Positions 47,189-55,788 of a stretch of 64,000 nt of DNA are shown here, piece by piece. Below the pieces are notes generated by a model. That model saw only the letters and a list, made by a program, of their open reading frames with translations, did no database searches and was not told where the DNA came from. This DNA is from Jiangella muralis (GTDB taxonomy: Bacteria > Actinomycetota > Actinomycetes > Jiangellales > Jiangellaceae). The stretch is taken from assembly GCF_001270745.1 (NCBI RefSeq), contig NZ_LFXL01000041.1:1-64000 (forward strand). Direction: 5' to 3'. The first letter of the stretch is position 1; each line of letters starts with the position of its first letter. A program made the position numbers and the translations under genes.

Positions 47189-49246
47189 GTGGCCAAGTCG
47201 CAGATCATCGTCGAGGAATTTCGTAACGTCGTCACCGGCGTCGAGAACGGCAAAGAGCGCCTGAGCGACGCCAAGCTCGGCCTCACGAACGCCCTGACCA
47301 AGTACGAGATCGATCACGAGCTCGGCAACCAGGTCCAGAACGCCATCGACTGGGCCGATACCGAGCTGCCGGGCCTTCGCCGGCGGCTCTCGCTGGCTGA
47401 GGCCCTGGAGAACTCGAACCCCGAATGGCCGGCCGGGACGGTCGAGATCGACGAGAGCAAGATCTCCAAGGTCTCACCCGAGGAGGCCAAGCAGAACGGC
47501 GAGGAGGCGGCCCAGGCGCTGCTGGACTCCCCGGGCGAGATCACTCCCGAGCTCGCCGCGGAGATCGAGGCGAACATGAACGACCCCTACTTCGCCGCGG
47601 GGTTCGCCAACAGCGCCAGCCCGGAGCAACTCGCCGCCGCTCTCGACACCGTGGACGCCTTCGTCGAAGGCACCTATCTGCCGCAGGACCTGCGCGACCG
47701 TATGGTGACGGCCATCGGCACGACCATGGGGACCGCGACCCGCAACACCGGCGACCTCGCCATGCCGCAGGACTACGCCGACCAGTGGTCCGCGGCCATC
47801 ACGGCCAAGGCGCAGATGGAGGGCGGCGACGCGCCGCAGAACCAGGCCCAGTACCTCGCTCTGCTCATGTCGCAGGGCGTCTACTCGCGGCCGTTCCTCA
47901 ACCAGGTGGGCGACGACCTCTACGAGTACGAGGCCGAGGGCGAGAACGGCGCCGTCTGGGGCCCGAAGAGCGCGAACATGGACGAGGTCATGGACACCAA
48001 CGGCCGGCCGGTCGTCGACGTCATGGCGACCTTCATGGTCTCGCTCTCGAACAACCCGCTGGCCGCTCAGGACTTCTTCACCCAGGGCGGCACGGAGGAG
48101 ATGGAGATCAACGGGCAGAAGGTCCAGGTCAACTCCCGGTTGCAGTACCTGACTCAGGAGCGCCACTGGGGCGATGCCGACGCCAGCAACGGCGGAGACC
48201 TCGGTCTCGCTCTGGAAGCGGCGACGACGACGTACCGCGACGCCGAGGAGACCGGCGCCGACTCCGCCGTCATCGCCTCGCAGACCATCGCCCTGCTCGG
48301 CGAGGAGACCCGCACCAACGACGGCTGGAAGATGTACCACGGGATGCGCGGCAGCATCGCGAACATCCTGGGCGCCTACGGTCCCGACGTCATGCGCATC
48401 GCGATGAACGGCGACCGCGACACCAACTTCAGCGAGTGGGTCACCGACCCCGAGACGCAGCACTACGGCGACGGCGCGCCCTACGGAGCCGCTTTCGACC
48501 CCGCCCTCGTGACGGAGCTGCTCAACACCTATGGCGAGGACGGTAACGAAGAGCACCTCAACACCGTCCTGACCGGCATCGCGGCCGCCAGCCAGATGCG
48601 CTTCGGCGATGCGCTGCAGGACGCGCTCGACGACGGCACGCCGCCGCCGTCCCCCGTGGCGATGCTGCAGGGCGGCGAGGTGCCCGAACTCAACGGCGCC
48701 ATCCAGGAGTCCGCCACCGCGGTGGGCTGGGTGCTCAACGCCGCGTACGACGGCGCGCTGAGCGAGGAGGAGGCCGAGGCGAAGGCCGCCGAGATCCGCT
48801 CGCAGATCTTCGGGGCCGTCACCTCCCTTCCCGGAGTGGGACCGGCCACCGAGGGCTGGAAGTTCGTCTACGACCAGGCCACGACGCTCATGGGCGACCA
48901 GCTCGGGAAGACCGACGCGACCGCCTCGGACGACTTCGGGACCCTGTCCGCGACCGAACGCGACAACCTCGAGCAGATGATCCTCAACCAGATGCTGGCC
49001 AACGGCTACTTCGACGAGCAGTACATCACCGAGGCCAACGGCGGCCCCGACGGCACCCGGTACGCCGGCCCGCCGCCCGAGGCGCTCGTTCCCGGCAGCG
49101 ATCCGCCCCAGTTCGACTTCAGCAGCGACGCCTACCAGGAGTGGAAGCGGGAGAAGCCCCCGCTCAGCCAGTTCCTCGAATCGAATCTCTTCGGACCCTA
49201 TGAGCGGGCGCTCGAGGACGGCTTCCCCCTCGGAGGCGGCGGATGA
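47189..49246 (+). CDS. Large partner protein of the T7-like module (DUF6571-like)
   Basis: The 685-aa protein starts with an alpha-helical region containing W-A-D-T-E-L-P-G-L-R-R-R-L (about 53-65). A second conserved block reads N-D-P-Y-F-A-A-G-F-A (about 131-140) and T-G-D-L-A-M-P-Q-D-Y-A-D-Q-W (about 188-201). Both blocks recur in the minus-strand protein at 49889-50968. The remaining two thirds is mainly helical and acidic. There is no signal peptide. I chose GTG at 47189 because GGAG lies 7 nt before it. It is probably a substrate or a structural partner of the T7-like system; its ATGA overlap couples it to the lipoprotein gene. Confidence 0.72.
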   Translation: MAKSQIIVEEFRNVVTGVENGKERLSDAKLGLTNALTKYEIDHELGNQVQNAIDWADTELPGLRRRLSLAEALENSNPEWPAGTVEIDESKISKVSPEEAKQNGEEAAQALLDSPGEITPELAAEIEANMNDPYFAAGFANSASPEQLAAALDTVDAFVEGTYLPQDLRDRMVTAIGTTMGTATRNTGDLAMPQDYADQWSAAITAKAQMEGGDAPQNQAQYLALLMSQGVYSRPFLNQVGDDLYEYEAEGENGAVWGPKSANMDEVMDTNGRPVVDVMATFMVSLSNNPLAAQDFFTQGGTEEMEINGQKVQVNSRLQYLTQERHWGDADASNGGDLGLALEAATTTYRDAEETGADSAVIASQTIALLGEETRTNDGWKMYHGMRGSIANILGAYGPDVMRIAMNGDRDTNFSEWVTDPETQHYGDGAPYGAAFDPALVTELLNTYGEDGNEEHLNTVLTGIAAASQMRFGDALQDALDDGTPPPSPVAMLQGGEVPELNGAIQESATAVGWVLNAAYDGALSEEEAEAKAAEIRSQIFGAVTSLPGVGPATEGWKFVYDQATTLMGDQLGKTDATASDDFGTLSATERDNLEQMILNQMLANGYFDEQYITEANGGPDGTRYAGPPPEALVPGSDPPQFDFSSDAYQEWKREKPPLSQFLESNLFGPYERALEDGFPLGGGG

Positions 49247-49836
49247 TCGGACGATCCCTGACCCGGGCCGCCTGCGCGGCCGTCCTCGTCCTCGCCCTGG
49301 CCGCCTGCAGCGACAACGGAGAAGAGACCCCGATGAACCCCTTGTCCACCACGGCACCGTCCGGCGACCTGCTGTCGGACTTCGTGCCCCGAGAGAGTGT
49401 CGTCCTGGCGCTCGGAACCGACGACGTCGAAGCGCCGGGTGGCAGCGTCCAACACGGCTCCGAGGGCACGCTCATCAGCGCCGGCTCGGAGGTCTACGTC
49501 GACGGTGACCCCGTGCTGTCGGTCACCGTCGAGCAGGCGATGGGGATCCTGCGCAGCGGCTTCGAGGACCGGCTGGCCAGCGACCAGTACACGCAGCTGC
49601 CCGACGACGTCGGCCTCGGCTTCAGCTGGTCCGAGGACGAGGAGCAAGGCGGCGAGTCGGTGCCGGTGGGCCATGCCTGGCTCGCGCACGGCATCTACGT
49701 CGTGCGGGTGTCGGTGACCGGGCTGGCGGAGGGCCGTGATCACGAGGCCGACGCGGTGGCCCTGGCGCAGCAGGTCGTCCAGACCTTGGAGCTGCCGGAC
49801 GCGTGGACGCTGAACGATCCGCCGCTGAGCCGCTGA
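49243..49836 (+). CDS. Predicted lipoprotein linked to the T7-like module
   Basis: The 197-aa product has a signal peptide with lipobox L-A-A-C (Cys at about residue 22), then a soluble domain of unknown type (F-V-P-R-E-S-V-V-L-A-L-G-T-D-D-V-E). It starts inside the stop of the large partner gene (ATGA), so the two are made together. It may be an anchored receptor or immunity-like protein on the outer membrane face. This is inferred from position only. Confidence 0.78.
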   Translation: MIGRSLTRAACAAVLVLALAACSDNGEETPMNPLSTTAPSGDLLSDFVPRESVVLALGTDDVEAPGGSVQHGSEGTLISAGSEVYVDGDPVLSVTVEQAMGILRSGFEDRLASDQYTQLPDDVGLGFSWSEDEEQGGESVPVGHAWLAHGIYVVRVSVTGLAEGRDHEADAVALAQQVVQTLELPDAWTLNDPPLSR

Positions 49837-49854
49837 CGCACCGGCGTGGTACGC

Positions 49855-49879
49855 CCGGGCGGCCGGCGCGGCCGCCCGG
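49855..49879. terminator. Bidirectional terminator hairpin
   Basis: CCGGGCGGCC (49855-49864) and GGCCGCCCGG (49870-49879) form a 10-bp stem with a 5-nt loop. It sits between two convergent genes (lipoprotein on plus, Gly-rich protein on minus). Confidence 0.65.
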
Positions 49880-49888
49880 ACACCTACG

Positions 49889-50968
49889 TCAGGCGGGGCG
49901 GAGCTGCTCGGCGGCGGCGGCCACGGCGGGGTCGTCGCTGGCGCGCAGGGCCGCCCACTGCTCCTCGTACCCGGCCGGCGGGGCGAGCTCGCCGGTGCCG
50001 CGCCCGGCCGTCGCCACGGTGGCGGCGGTGAGCTGCGTCAGCTCGTCGTCACCGGCGGCGACGACGGCGCGCACCAGCGTCTCCGGGTCGGTGGATCGCA
50101 CCAGTTCGCTCGCGTAGTACGGGTCGTGCCGGTTCGTCTGGAGGTCGGCGACCAACTCGCGGGTGGTGTCGTGGTCGCCCGGGATGCCGAAGCGGTGCGC
50201 GGCGCCGCGGGCGGCCTCGTAGGACTCCTCGATCGGCTTCGTGCTGACCTGCGTCTCGTCGCCGACGTACGGGCGCGGCGTCACCGGGCGGCCGTGGTCG
50301 GGCTGGGTGCTGACGTCCTCGCCGAGGAGGTCCTGCGCCATCGCCAGCCGCCGCCGCAGGCCCGGCAGCACCTCCTGGATCCACTCGGACACCTGGTTGA
50401 ACCGCGTGGTGTCGTTGGTCTCGAGGTGCACCCCGAACAGGATGGTGCGCATCTCGTCCTGCAGCGCCACGATCTGCTCGCCGGCCCGCTCCATCGCCGC
50501 GACCAGCCGGGTCATCGCCTCGACGTCGATGGAGACGGTGGTGTTCGGCGTCTCCGGCTGGGTGGGCTTCTCCAGCTCCGGCTTCTCCAGCACCGGGTCG
50601 CCGGGCTTGGTGGGGTGGTCGGTGTCGCCGAAGTCGTCGGGGTCGGGGGCATCGCCGTCGTCGTCGCTGTCGGCGTAGAGCGGGTCCTCGGTGCCGTCCT
50701 CGGCCGGCGGGTCCTCCGCGACCGGGTCGTCCGCGACGTCCTCGGAACCGCCACCGCCGCCACCGTCACCGCCGTCGTACCCGCCGCCACCTCCACCGCC
50801 GCCGCCGTCGTACCCGCCCCCGCCGCCGTCGTAGCCGCCGGCATAGGACGAGGAGTCGGCGGCCGGGTCGACGTACTCCTTCTCGAGGTGGCCGCCGCCC
50901 AGCTTCTCGGCGTTGGAGCCGCCGAGCTTGCCGGGGTCGGGAGCCAGGCTGTCGCTTGCCTTCGTCAC
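49889..50968 (-). CDS. Large partner B: Gly-rich protein related to the 47189-49246 product
   Basis: The 359-aa protein is a shortened relative of the product of 47189-49246. It shares E-W-I-Q-E-V-L-P-G-L-R-R-R-L (about 193-206), H-D-P-Y-Y-A-S-E-L-V and T-G-E-L-A-P-P-A-G-Y-E-E-Q-W. The front (about 40-75) is a low-complexity G-G-Y-D-G-G-G run, followed by an acidic D/P/E stretch; the long C-terminal part of the other protein is missing. The start is GTG at 50968, overlapping the upstream small gene (GTGA). Function unknown; likely tied to the T7-like module. Confidence 0.72.
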   Translation of the reverse strand: MTKASDSLAPDPGKLGGSNAEKLGGGHLEKEYVDPAADSSSYAGGYDGGGGGYDGGGGGGGGGYDGGDGGGGGGSEDVADDPVAEDPPAEDGTEDPLYADSDDDGDAPDPDDFGDTDHPTKPGDPVLEKPELEKPTQPETPNTTVSIDVEAMTRLVAAMERAGEQIVALQDEMRTILFGVHLETNDTTRFNQVSEWIQEVLPGLRRRLAMAQDLLGEDVSTQPDHGRPVTPRPYVGDETQVSTKPIEESYEAARGAAHRFGIPGDHDTTRELVADLQTNRHDPYYASELVRSTDPETLVRAVVAAGDDELTQLTAATVATAGRGTGELAPPAGYEEQWAALRASDDPAVAAAAEQLRPA

Positions 50969-51363
50969 TGCGGCCGCACCTCCAGCAGCTCGTCGTCGCC
51001 GCGGCCGTCGAGCGCGGTCTGGATGGTCTCGACGCCGGCCGCGGCGACGGAGCCGGCCAGCCGGGCCTGCACGGTGAGCTCATTGAAGAACTCGTCGGCC
51101 AGGCGGCTCACCCAGGCGCCGTCCTCCATGGCCCGCTGGGCGGGCGCGAACAGCGACTCGCAGTCGTCGGCGACCAGCTGGGCGCGCTGCAACGCCATCT
51201 CCAGCTCCTCGCGGCTGCTCGTGCCGGGGTCGTGCGGCGGGATGGTCGGCGGCCGGGCGATGATGTCGGGCGTGGTGCCGACGTCGGGCTGGGTCTCGAG
51301 CGGCCGCGTCTCGTACGGCAACGGCTGGAAGCCGTCCGGGGCCACGTGGGCGGGGTCGGTCAT
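50965..51363 (-). CDS. Small W-motif protein, WXG100-like partner B
   Basis: The 132-aa protein has a proline-rich, probably disordered front (1-50) and a helical second half with D-G-A-W-V-S-R-L-A-D-E-F-F (Trp84). I chose ATG at 51363 because GAGAGG lies 8 nt upstream on the minus strand; a GTG at 51438 would add a basic, unlikely extension. It precedes the Gly-rich protein with a GTGA overlap, mirroring the small-large order on the plus strand at 46869-49246. Confidence 0.68.
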   Translation of the reverse strand: MTDPAHVAPDGFQPLPYETRPLETQPDVGTTPDIIARPPTIPPHDPGTSSREELEMALQRAQLVADDCESLFAPAQRAMEDGAWVSRLADEFFNELTVQARLAGSVAAAGVETIQTALDGRGDDELLEVRPQ

Positions 51364-51479
51364 ACGTGCTGCCTCTCGTCGCAGACGTCTGGCTGTCCGG
51401 TTGTGCCCGAGACCCGGTCCTTTAGTGGTGGTTACCATACCCGTGACCGCCCGAGAGCCGATCAGTGAGTAGGACGTCC

Positions 51480-53402
51480 ATGCCCGTCGAGTCCCTGTTC
51501 GACCAGCTCGAGCCGCTGCTGGCGAGGGTGTCCAAGCCCATCCAGTACGTGGGCGGCGAGCTCGGGGCCACGGTGAAGGACTGGGACGCCGCCGAGGTGC
51601 GGTGGGCGCTCATGTACCCCGACGCCTACGAGGTGGGGCTGCCCAACCAGGGCGTGCAGATCCTGTATGAGCTGCTCAACGAGCAGGACGGCGTGCTGGC
51701 CGAGCGCACCTATGCGGTCTGGCCCGACCTCGAGCGGCTCATGCGCGAGCACGGCATCGCCCAGTTCACCGTCGACGCGCACCGCCCGGTCGGCGCGTTC
51801 GACCTGCTCGGCGTCTCGTTCGCCACCGAGCTCGGCTACACCAACCTGCTGACGGCGCTCGACCTCGCCGGCATCCCGCTGCTGTCCGCCGACCGCGGCG
51901 ACGACCACCCCATCGTCCTCGCCGGCGGGCACGCGGCGTTCAACCCGGAGCCGGTCGCCGACTTCCTCGACGCCGCCGTGCTGGGCGACGGCGAGGAGAT
52001 CGTGCTGGCCGTCACCGAGGTGGTGCGCGAGTGGAAGGCCGAGGGAAGTCCCGGCGGCCGCGACGAGCTGCTGCTGCGGCTCGCCGCCGGCGGCGGGGTG
52101 TACGTGCCGAGGTTCTACGACGTCACCTACCGGCCCGACGGCGCCATCGCGGCGGTCGTGCCCAACCGGCCGGGCGTCCCCGAGACCGTCCGCAAGCACA
52201 CCGTCATGGACCTCGACCAGTGGCCGTACCCGCGCAAGCCGCTGGTGCCGCTGGCCGAGACCGTCCACGAGCGGTACAGCGTCGAGATCTTCCGCGGCTG
52301 CACCCGCGGCTGCCGGTTCTGCCAGGCCGGCATGATCACCCGGCCGGTGCGCGAGCGCTCCGTCGAGACCGTCGGCGCCATGGTCGCCGAGGGGGTCCGG
52401 AACTCCGGCTTCGCCGAGGTGGGGCTGCTGTCGCTGTCCAGCGCCGACCACTCCGAGATCGGCGAGATCGCGAAGGGACTGGCCGACCGGTACGAGGGCA
52501 CCAACACCTCGCTGTCGCTGCCGTCCACGCGCGTCGACGCGTTCAACGTCACCCTCGCCGACGAGCTGTCCCGCAACGGCCGCCGGTCCGGGCTGACGTT
52601 CGCGCCCGAGGGCGGCACCGAGCGCATGCGCCGCGTCATCAACAAGATGGTCAGCGAGGACGACCTCATCCGCACCGTCAGCACGGCGTACGGCAGTGGC
52701 TGGCGGCAGGTGAAGCTGTACTTCATGTGCGGGCTGCCGACCGAGACCGACGACGACGTGCTGGCCATCGCCGACCTCGCCAAGCGGGTCATCGAGGCCG
52801 GGCGGCAGGCGTCCGGGCGCGGCGACATCCGCTGCACGGTGTCCATCGGCGGGTTCGTGCCCAAGCCGCACACCCCGTTCCAGTGGGCCGGCCAGGCCGA
52901 TCACGAGGTCGTCGACGCCCGGCTGCGCAAGCTGCGCGAGAAGGTGAAGTCCGACCGCCGGTTCGGCAAGGCCATCGGCCTGCGCTACCACGAGGGCAAG
53001 CCGAGCATGGTCGAGGGCCTGCTGTCCCGCGGCGACCGCCGGGTCGGCCGGGTCATCAAGGCCGTTTGGGACGACGGCGGCCGGTTCGACGGCTGGGGCG
53101 AGCACTTCTCCTACGACCGCTGGACGGCGTGCGCCGAGGCGGCGCTGGCCGGCGAGCCCGTCGACCTCGCCTGGTACACCACCCGCGAACGCGACCGCGA
53201 CGAGGTGCTGCCGTGGGACCACCTCGACAGCGGCCTCGACCGCGACTGGCTGTGGGACGACTGGCAGGACGCCGTCGACGAGGTCGAGCTGGACGACTGC
53301 CGCTGGACCCCCTGCTTCGACTGCGGCGTCTGCCCGTCGATGGGCACCGAGATCCAGACCGGCCCGACGGGACGCACCCTGCTCCCGCTGACGCCGGTCT
53401 GA
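51480..53402 (+). CDS. B12-binding-like radical SAM protein (TIGR03960 family)
   Basis: The 640-aa product has a B12-binding-like N-terminal part (about 40-190) and a radical SAM core with C-T-R-G-C-R-F-C (about 277-284) holding the [4Fe-4S] cluster. A C-terminal extension has the Cys pattern C-F-D-C-G-V-C. The start S-K-P-I-Q-Y-V-G-G-E fits the family. ATG at 51480 follows a GTAGGA site; a GTG at 51465 is in frame. In actinobacteria it usually lies directly before the TIGR03936 gene; here that partner is 2.4 kb away (55789). The pair probably modifies a tRNA or ribosomal component, but the reaction is not known to me. Confidence 0.92.
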   Translation: MPVESLFDQLEPLLARVSKPIQYVGGELGATVKDWDAAEVRWALMYPDAYEVGLPNQGVQILYELLNEQDGVLAERTYAVWPDLERLMREHGIAQFTVDAHRPVGAFDLLGVSFATELGYTNLLTALDLAGIPLLSADRGDDHPIVLAGGHAAFNPEPVADFLDAAVLGDGEEIVLAVTEVVREWKAEGSPGGRDELLLRLAAGGGVYVPRFYDVTYRPDGAIAAVVPNRPGVPETVRKHTVMDLDQWPYPRKPLVPLAETVHERYSVEIFRGCTRGCRFCQAGMITRPVRERSVETVGAMVAEGVRNSGFAEVGLLSLSSADHSEIGEIAKGLADRYEGTNTSLSLPSTRVDAFNVTLADELSRNGRRSGLTFAPEGGTERMRRVINKMVSEDDLIRTVSTAYGSGWRQVKLYFMCGLPTETDDDVLAIADLAKRVIEAGRQASGRGDIRCTVSIGGFVPKPHTPFQWAGQADHEVVDARLRKLREKVKSDRRFGKAIGLRYHEGKPSMVEGLLSRGDRRVGRVIKAVWDDGGRFDGWGEHFSYDRWTACAEAALAGEPVDLAWYTTRERDRDEVLPWDHLDSGLDRDWLWDDWQDAVDEVELDDCRWTPCFDCGVCPSMGTEIQTGPTGRTLLPLTPV

Positions 53403-53411
53403 CCCGGGTCA
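53400..53411 (+). promoter_or_regulatory. 12-bp palindrome TGACCCGGGTCA before the phzF-like gene
   Basis: A perfect palindrome that starts in the TGA stop of the radical SAM gene, 60 bp before the phzF-like start. The same 12 bases are the core of the palindrome at 6774-6787. Confidence 0.4.
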
Positions 53412-53457
53412 TTCCGGACCTGTGGGATCGTTGGTGAATGGTGCAGATGCAAGCTCG

Positions 53458-53463
53458 TAGGCT
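53458..53463 (+). promoter_or_regulatory. -10 box of the phzF-like gene
   Basis: TAGGCT ends 7 nt before the GTG at 53471, which fits leaderless transcription. No good -35 at the usual distance. Confidence 0.5.
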
Positions 53464-53470
53464 GGATACC

Positions 53471-54295
53471 GTGCGGATCCTCGTCGTCGACGCGTTCACC
53501 GATCAGCCCTTCGGCGGCAACCCGGCCGGGGTCTGCCTGCTGGACCGGCCGGTCTCCGACGACTGGATGCAGTCCGTCGCGGCCGAGCTGAAGCACTCCG
53601 AGACCGCGTTCGTCGAGCCGGTCGAGGGCGATGAGGCGGCGCGGGCCACGCCGGCGGTCGACTACCGGCTGCGCTGGTTCACCCCCGAGGTCGAGGTCGA
53701 CCTGTGCGGCCACGCCACGCTGGCGACGTCGCACGTGCTGTTCGAGCGCGGCGAGTCCGGCCCGATCCGGTTCAGCACCCGCAGCGGCGTGCTCACCGTC
53801 ACCCGCGACCCGTCCGGCGCGGTCGGCATGGACTTCCCGGCGCTGCCGGCGCAGGCCGTGCCCGTGATCGACGGCCTGGCCGCGGCGCTCGGCGCCACCC
53901 CGGTGTGGACCGGCCGGAGCCGGTTCGACGTGCTCGCCGTCCTCGAGTCCGAGACGGCGGTGCGCGAGCTGGTGCCCGACTTCGTCGCGCTGGAGGCGAT
54001 CGAGGCGCGCGGCATCATCGTCACCGCCCGCACCGACGACGGCGCGCTGTACGACTTCGTGTCCCGGTTCTTCGCGCCGGCGGTGGGCGTCGCCGAGGAC
54101 CCGGTGACGGGGTCGGCGCACTGCGTGCTCGGGCCGTACTGGGCGAAGGAGCTGGGCCGCCCCGACGGCAGCGCGCTGACCGGCGCGCAGGTGTCCGCCC
54201 GCGGCGGCATCGTCGGCGTGACGATGCGCGGCGACCGGCTCGAGCTGGCCGGCCGGGCCCGGACCGTCCTCGAGGGCGAGCTGCGCGGCGTCTGA
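53471..54295 (+). CDS. PhzF family isomerase/epimerase
   Basis: The 274-aa protein has the twofold PhzF fold. The N-terminal V-D-A-F-T-D-Q-P-F-G-G-N-P-A-G-V and the segment K-H-S-E-T-A-F hold the conserved active-site Glu. V-D-L-C-G-H-A-T-L-A marks the first half and E-D-P-V-T-G-S-A-H-C the second. GTG at 53471 gives the family-typical start; an ATG at 53438 would add 11 residues and has no ribosome site. It converges with the FAD oxidase gene, 6 bp apart. Members catalyse isomerisations on small acids; the substrate here is unknown, and there is no phenazine cluster nearby. Confidence 0.88.
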   Translation: MRILVVDAFTDQPFGGNPAGVCLLDRPVSDDWMQSVAAELKHSETAFVEPVEGDEAARATPAVDYRLRWFTPEVEVDLCGHATLATSHVLFERGESGPIRFSTRSGVLTVTRDPSGAVGMDFPALPAQAVPVIDGLAAALGATPVWTGRSRFDVLAVLESETAVRELVPDFVALEAIEARGIIVTARTDDGALYDFVSRFFAPAVGVAEDPVTGSAHCVLGPYWAKELGRPDGSALTGAQVSARGGIVGVTMRGDRLELAGRARTVLEGELRGV

Positions 54296-54301
54296 ACGGC
54301 G

Positions 54302-55681
54302 TCAGGCCGGCACGACGTTGTGGTTGCGCCGGAACAGGTTCGTGGGGTCGTAGCGGGCCTTGACGGCGGCCAGCCGGGCATAGCTGACGGCGCCGTAGCC
54401 GGCGACGACCCGATGCTCGCCCTCGTCGCCGATGAAGTTGAGGTAGACGGCGCCGGTGCGCCACGGCCGGACGGCGGCGCAGACGTCGTGGGCCCACTGC
54501 CGGCCGCGGGCGTCGTCGGCGGGGTCGGCCCAGAGCCCGAACGGGTGCACCACCCAGCCGGCCCCGCGCCAGGGGATCGGATAGCCGGCCGGGCCGCGGG
54601 CGACCGCGCCGCCCATGCGGAACAGCACGTGCTGCGACGGCGACGGCACGATCATCCCGGCCGCCTGCGCGCAGAACGCGTCGACGGCCTCGTCCGGCAG
54701 GGTGTCCAGGTGTTCGGCGGACCAGTAGTTGCGGTGGCCGGGCGGGTCGTCCAGGGCCGACTGCAGCTCGTCGTACGGCAGCTCGGCCACCATCGCGCCG
54801 GCCGGGGCCGCGTCGAACAGCGGCGCCGCCAGCTCCCGCAGCGACCGTTCGTTCCCCGCGTGCGCGAGCAGGACGCCCAGCGCCAGCCGGCCGGCCAGCT
54901 CGTCCGGCACGAAGTCCTCGTCCTCCGGGCCGGTGAGGTACACGATCCCGCCGCCGAGCGTGTCGGGAGCGTCCTCCAGCAGGTCGCGGGCCACGCGGAC
55001 GACCCTCGGCCCGTCCTCCGGCGGCCACACCAGCAGGGCCAGCGACGACTCCGGCAGCGGGTGCAGCCGCAGCGTCAGCGACGTCACGACGCCGAAATTG
55101 CCGCCGCCCCCGTGCAGGGCCCAGAACAGCTCCGGGTGGCTGTTCGGCGCGGCCCGGACGATCTCGCCGTCCGCCGTGACGACCTCCGCCTCGACCAGGT
55201 TGTCGCAGGCCAGTCCGAACAGCCGGTCCAGCCAGCCGGTGCCGCCGCCGAGCACGAACCCGCCGACGCCGGTCGTCGACACGCGGCCACCGGTCGTGGC
55301 CAGCCAGTGCGGCGCGCAGGCGCGGTCCAGGTCGGCCATGGTGGCGCCGCCGCCGACGGTGGCCGTGCGGGCCACCGGGTCGACGCTGACGGCGTTCATC
55401 CGGCGCAGGTCGATCACCAGGCCGCCGTCGGTGAGCGCCAGCCCGGCGACGCTGTGCCCGCCGCCGCGGACGGCCAGCTCCAGGCCGTGCTCGCGGGCGA
55501 ACGCGACTGCCAGCGCGACGTCGGCACGGTTCGCGCACTGCACGATCAGCCCGGGCCGGCGGTCGATCATCGCATTGAAGACGGTCCGCGCGTCGTCGTA
55601 GCCGGGATGGTCCGGAGTCAGGAGATCGCCGGCCAGCAACGCCCGCAGGCCGCCGGCCACGGCGTCGTCGAGACCGGTCAT
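54302..55681 (-). CDS. FAD-binding oxidoreductase (berberine-bridge/PCMH type)
   Basis: The 459-aa flavoenzyme has a PCMH FAD domain. The motif R-G-G-G-H-S-V-A-G (about 69-77) holds the His that binds FAD covalently. The second (Cys) link of bicovalent members is missing: the matching segment reads R-V-S-T-T-G-V-G-G. A BBE domain ends the protein (Y-D-P-T-N-L-F-R-R-N-H-N). ATG at 55681 is preceded by a G-rich site; a longer frame reaches 55768 but has an atypical front. Probable oxidation of an alcohol or sugar. It diverges from the TIGR03936 gene. Confidence 0.9.
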   Translation of the reverse strand: MTGLDDAVAGGLRALLAGDLLTPDHPGYDDARTVFNAMIDRRPGLIVQCANRADVALAVAFAREHGLELAVRGGGHSVAGLALTDGGLVIDLRRMNAVSVDPVARTATVGGGATMADLDRACAPHWLATTGGRVSTTGVGGFVLGGGTGWLDRLFGLACDNLVEAEVVTADGEIVRAAPNSHPELFWALHGGGGNFGVVTSLTLRLHPLPESSLALLVWPPEDGPRVVRVARDLLEDAPDTLGGGIVYLTGPEDEDFVPDELAGRLALGVLLAHAGNERSLRELAAPLFDAAPAGAMVAELPYDELQSALDDPPGHRNYWSAEHLDTLPDEAVDAFCAQAAGMIVPSPSQHVLFRMGGAVARGPAGYPIPWRGAGWVVHPFGLWADPADDARGRQWAHDVCAAVRPWRTGAVYLNFIGDEGEHRVVAGYGAVSYARLAAVKARYDPTNLFRRNHNVVPA

Positions 55682-55788
55682 CGCACTGCCCCCCAAGACA
55701 GATGACTGGTGAAATGGAACGTACGCCCGCCGCGCCCGCGTGACAATGGGTCCTTCGACCCACGTCACCTCCGCCGAGAGGACCGACC

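Noticed and set aside
50750-50840. Non-coding simple repeat
   Set aside because: The CCGCCGCC-type run is in frame in the minus-strand gene and encodes its Gly-rich front.
53471-54295. Part of a phenazine biosynthesis cluster
   Set aside because: No other phz gene is near; PhzF-fold proteins are common outside phenazine pathways.
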